Of a stretch of DNA of 64,000 nt, positions 61,767 to 64,000 are shown one piece after another (the stretch's first letter is position 1; the number at the start of each line of letters is the position of its first letter). A program made the translations under genes and the position numbers. Location: the NCBI GenBank assembly GCA_038210655.1, contig JBBQWM010000029.1, positions 9,576 to 73,575 of the forward strand. The letters are read 5' to 3'. Origin of the DNA: 54-19 sp038210655 (GTDB lineage Bacteria; Chloroflexota; Chloroflexia; Chloroheliales; Chloroheliaceae). The notes below the pieces were generated by a model. It was not told where the DNA came from, did no database searches, and worked only from the letters and a program-made list of their open reading frames with translations.

Positions 61767-62732
61767 TTAGGCCACCTCTTCGAGCATATCAAGCTGGGTA
61801 TCGTTTACTGTAACTATCTCGCCATCGAAATATTCGACCGAGATAAGCCCCGCCCGCTTGCTGGAAAGCAACCGGCCCGAATAAGGCGCGGTAAAATGGC
61901 CGGAAGTGGGGGATACATCCCGATAATCGCGGCCCGCTGCGATGGTCAAATGCCGCCAACTGGCCCGGCAATGATTAGTCGGGTCGTAAGCGACCGCTAC
62001 ATAATCGCTACCATGCAGACTGGGTAACAAAACCTCGATCCAGGCGTGTGAACCACCTTCGCCCAGCAGATGACCGGAGACATAACGGGCCGGTAGACCG
62101 ACCAGACGACACAGGGTCAACATTATGTGGGAATAGTCCTGACACAGACCTTGCCCCAACTCCAACGCTTCGGAGGCACTCGTCCCTACATGGGTCATCC
62201 CCGAAGTATAGCGCATGGCCGCCCAGACCCAATCGTTGATAAGATCGGCTAAACGCCAGGGGTCGGAAGTTTGGGCGCTCAGGTCACGGGCGACAGCTTC
62301 CATAACTGGGTCGGGCGCGGTCAGAATGGTCGGTTCCAGGTAGCAACCAAGCTCAGAGGCTGCTACAATCGGCAAGTTAGAAGGGCCAGTACGTTCGATA
62401 CTACTCCAGACCTCAAAATCGACGGTGCTTTCTACTTCGGGCAGATCGAGATAATAGACCGAGTTACCAAAGCTGTCCTGGGCCGTATCAATACAAGCTT
62501 CTGAAATTGTTACCCGTAATTTGTGGCCTGAGAGATATTGGTCGCCGTGCCGGGCAGGAGGAACTACTACCAAACGCTGATGTAAATCCCGAATTGGGCC
62601 GGGATACTCATAATGAAAGCGCTGGTAAATCCAGTACTGACTGCGCCGCACTTGTCCCCATTCGACGGAGCTATGATCGAGAAATTCGACTGATTGAGGA
62701 ACGGCAGAGAGGAAACGTTGGCTAGAACTCAC
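61767..62732 (-). CDS. Transglutaminase-like protein with N-terminal beta domain
   Basis: The 321-residue protein matches the transglutaminase-like superfamily with an N-terminal Bact_transglu_N-type domain (about 25-115: QYWIYQRFHYEYPGPIRDLH, DSFGNSVYYLDLP). The catalytic triad is seen: C197 in GQGLCQDYSH, H229 in GSHAWIEV and D250 in AYDPTNH. Members are probably peptidases or amidases. GTG 62732 is supported by GGAGG 7 bases upstream. The next upstream gene is also a transglutaminase-like protein, 50 bases away, so they are one operon. Confidence 0.92.
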   Translation of the reverse strand: MSSSQRFLSAVPQSVEFLDHSSVEWGQVRRSQYWIYQRFHYEYPGPIRDLHQRLVVVPPARHGDQYLSGHKLRVTISEACIDTAQDSFGNSVYYLDLPEVESTVDFEVWSSIERTGPSNLPIVAASELGCYLEPTILTAPDPVMEAVARDLSAQTSDPWRLADLINDWVWAAMRYTSGMTHVGTSASEALELGQGLCQDYSHIMLTLCRLVGLPARYVSGHLLGEGGSHAWIEVLLPSLHGSDYVAVAYDPTNHCRASWRHLTIAAGRDYRDVSPTSGHFTAPYSGRLLSSKRAGLISVEYFDGEIVTVNDTQLDMLEEVA

Positions 62733-62782
62733 TAATCTACCTCCGTCGCAAGCCGGGACTGGCCGCTATCCCGGCTATATTT

Positions 62783-63583
62783 TTATACTTCATCAGCCCA
62801 GACTTTAATCGTGGTCAACCGGGCATCGCCATAAGAAGTGACTAACGCTACATCCACCGCATCGTGTCCACGTCCGATCAACACCCGCCCAGTACGCGGT
62901 ATATTGTGACGAGCATCGAAAGTACGCCACTGACCATCTATAAAAACCTCGAACCAGGCGTGAAAGTCCATCGGAGTCGGATCGGGCGGCACCCCGATGT
63001 CCGGCAAATAACCACACACATAGCGGGCCGGAATACTTAAGGCCCGACACAACATAACGCTAATATGGGCAAAATCCCGGCAAACTCCCTGCCGGGCCTT
63101 ATAAGCCTCGTAGCCGGAAGTGCTAGGGTTGCTCCATTTAGCGTAAGTAATATTGGCGTGAATCCAGTCGCAAACGGCCTGCACTCGCGTCCAACCCCAC
63201 GGAACCGACCCAAATAAACCCCAGGCTTCCCCAATCACCAGATCGGACTCGCAATGGCGGCTCGGCAAAAGATAGGGTAGCACTTCATCCGGGAAATCCT
63301 GCACTAACGTACCAGGTAACTCTAGCAAAGACGGGTCAGGCGTGGGTGTAACCTCGGACAGTGCATCATAATAAATCCTTAGCTGACCGGGCGGCGTGAT
63401 AAACCGCCAGAGGTGGTTGCCAAACTCATCCAGATAATCGTGAACCGGGAGTTCGGGCGTAAATATACGAGTTTCGTTAAGTAAACGATGAATGGCAGTC
63501 TCATCACGGGGCCGAACTAACATCAGCATCGCTGTCGGGCCGTCCGATTCGTACACCATTTCGCAGCCAATTTTGACTTGCAT
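62783..63583 (-). CDS. Transglutaminase-like cysteine protease family protein
   Basis: The 266-residue protein is a second member: N-terminal beta region (about 1-95, including FTPELPVHDYLDEFGNHLWR), then the core with C168 in ARQGVCRDFAHIS, H208 in MDFHAWFEV and D223 in WRTFDARHN. Its sequence differs clearly from the 61767-62732 protein, so it is not a recent duplicate. Many bacteria encode such pairs in tandem. AAGGT lies upstream of the ATG. The substrate is unknown. Confidence 0.92.
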   Translation of the reverse strand: MQVKIGCEMVYESDGPTAMLMLVRPRDETAIHRLLNETRIFTPELPVHDYLDEFGNHLWRFITPPGQLRIYYDALSEVTPTPDPSLLELPGTLVQDFPDEVLPYLLPSRHCESDLVIGEAWGLFGSVPWGWTRVQAVCDWIHANITYAKWSNPSTSGYEAYKARQGVCRDFAHISVMLCRALSIPARYVCGYLPDIGVPPDPTPMDFHAWFEVFIDGQWRTFDARHNIPRTGRVLIGRGHDAVDVALVTSYGDARLTTIKVWADEV

Positions 63584-63877
63584 CTAAGCCGACCTTACAT
63601 CATTCTAAAGACAACCCGTCGCTGGCAAACGCCTTACCGACCGGCTTCTCTTAATTTTAGTGCGTCAATGCTTTTAATCACCCCTACACTGGAGCATGTT
63701 ATGTTAAAGAGTAGCACAAAGTGGGCCAACCTGCAAGACGGATTTCGATTTGGTTCAGGGCGCTAACAAAGCCACAGAGCGTAATTCCGCCGATTAGGTA
63801 TTTTTACCCACTCATCAGTAGGGAAACTTTTATTTCTGGTTGACCAAATGGGTGATTTTATGTAACCGTTCACGGAG
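63584..63877. other. Intergenic region next to an insertion-sequence end
   Basis: No gene recognised. TGTAACCGTTCACGG at 63861-63875 resembles ends of some IS66-type elements and lies just outside the transposase stop, so the element boundary may be near 63862. Confidence 0.35.
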
Positions 63878-64000
63878 TTAGGCTAGAAAGAGGACTGGAG
63901 TAGGTTGTCCAGCCCATTTGGCCTCTAAAGCGGCTTTCAGATAATCCACAAAGTTCCGGCTCTGTTGACGGCAACAGGCTTCGACCGTTAAAACCCGCTC
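63878..64000 (-). CDS. IS66-type transposase, C-terminal fragment cut by the window
   Basis: Reading the minus strand from base 64000, 40 residues run to a stop at 63878: ERVLTVEACCRQQSRNFVDY then LKAALEAKWAGQPTPVLFLA. This matches the C terminus of IS66-family transposases (a TCRxQGRxxxxFL helix, then GQPxPSL near the end). The rest lies beyond the window, so whether the gene is intact is unknown. Confidence 0.65.
   Translation of the reverse strand, partial: ERVLTVEACCRQQSRNFVDYLKAALEAKWAGQPTPVLFLA

Noticed and set aside
63578..63766. Small plus-strand frame after the transglutaminase gene
   Set aside because: No ribosome site, no family likeness, and it begins antisense to the start of a clear gene.

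Overview
The window is a chromosome segment from a member of, most likely, the Chloroflexota. The inference rests on several traits together: Thr/Pro 'TPTNTP' linkers in secreted proteins, an ECF sigma/anti-sigma pair with a long ectodomain, cyanobacteria-like glycine-rich RRM proteins, MoxR/DUF58/DUF4129 genes, and intergenic DNA full of heptanucleotide repeats. No rRNA or tRNA gene was recognised, so the assignment is not certain.

Layout. 1-3735: end of a moxR gene, a DUF58 gene and a DUF4129 membrane protein on the plus strand, meeting a DUF4349 lipoprotein gene (3732-4676, minus). 5370-9046: a ClpB-type disaggregase with an unusual insertion, and a flavin reductase-like protein. 9320-16499: PDZ protein, two-component pair, FHA/TPR protein, a DUF624-birA operon with a clear promoter, and a HAD phosphatase. 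16592-21878: two RRM proteins, dihydrolipoyl dehydrogenase, an F420/NADP-oxidoreductase-like protein, a DUF1992 protein and an OmpR-type regulator. 22146-38452: seven consecutive minus-strand genes for exported or membrane proteins. In transcription order they are a 1700-residue beta-helix surface protein, three multicopper-oxidase-like proteins, a small membrane-anchored protein, a CopC-CopD fusion and a subtilase. 39570-43542: NUDIX hydrolase, slipin and NfeD, a small membrane protein and a rhodanese. 43953-46985: a second secreted beta-helix protein. 47410-49903: a LacI regulator with RraA-like and creatininase-like enzymes, with a visible promoter and operator. 50264-63583: TPR-like membrane protein, FrnE-like DsbA, a complete CotA-like multicopper oxidase, Uma2 protein, polytopic membrane protein, ECF sigma/anti-sigma pair, ComEA-like protein, a CheY-like receiver and two transglutaminase-like proteins. 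The right edge cuts an IS66-type transposase.

The most striking system is the 22-38 kb island. Two adjacent multicopper-oxidase-like proteins carry complementary halves of the copper ligand set: the T1 site plus four His in one, and HPFHPH plus HSH in the other. A third, fused to Ig-like repeats, has lost nearly all ligands. With CopC-CopD and a giant surface protein next to them, this suggests a heteromeric, surface-associated copper oxidase. That is a hypothesis from motifs only.

Intergenic DNA holds several repeat families: heptamer arrays lying against stop codons, two families of palindromic REP-like elements, and MITE-like elements with short terminal inverted repeats. A strong plus-strand terminator at 39331-39362 has no gene in front of it and may mark an unannotated RNA.
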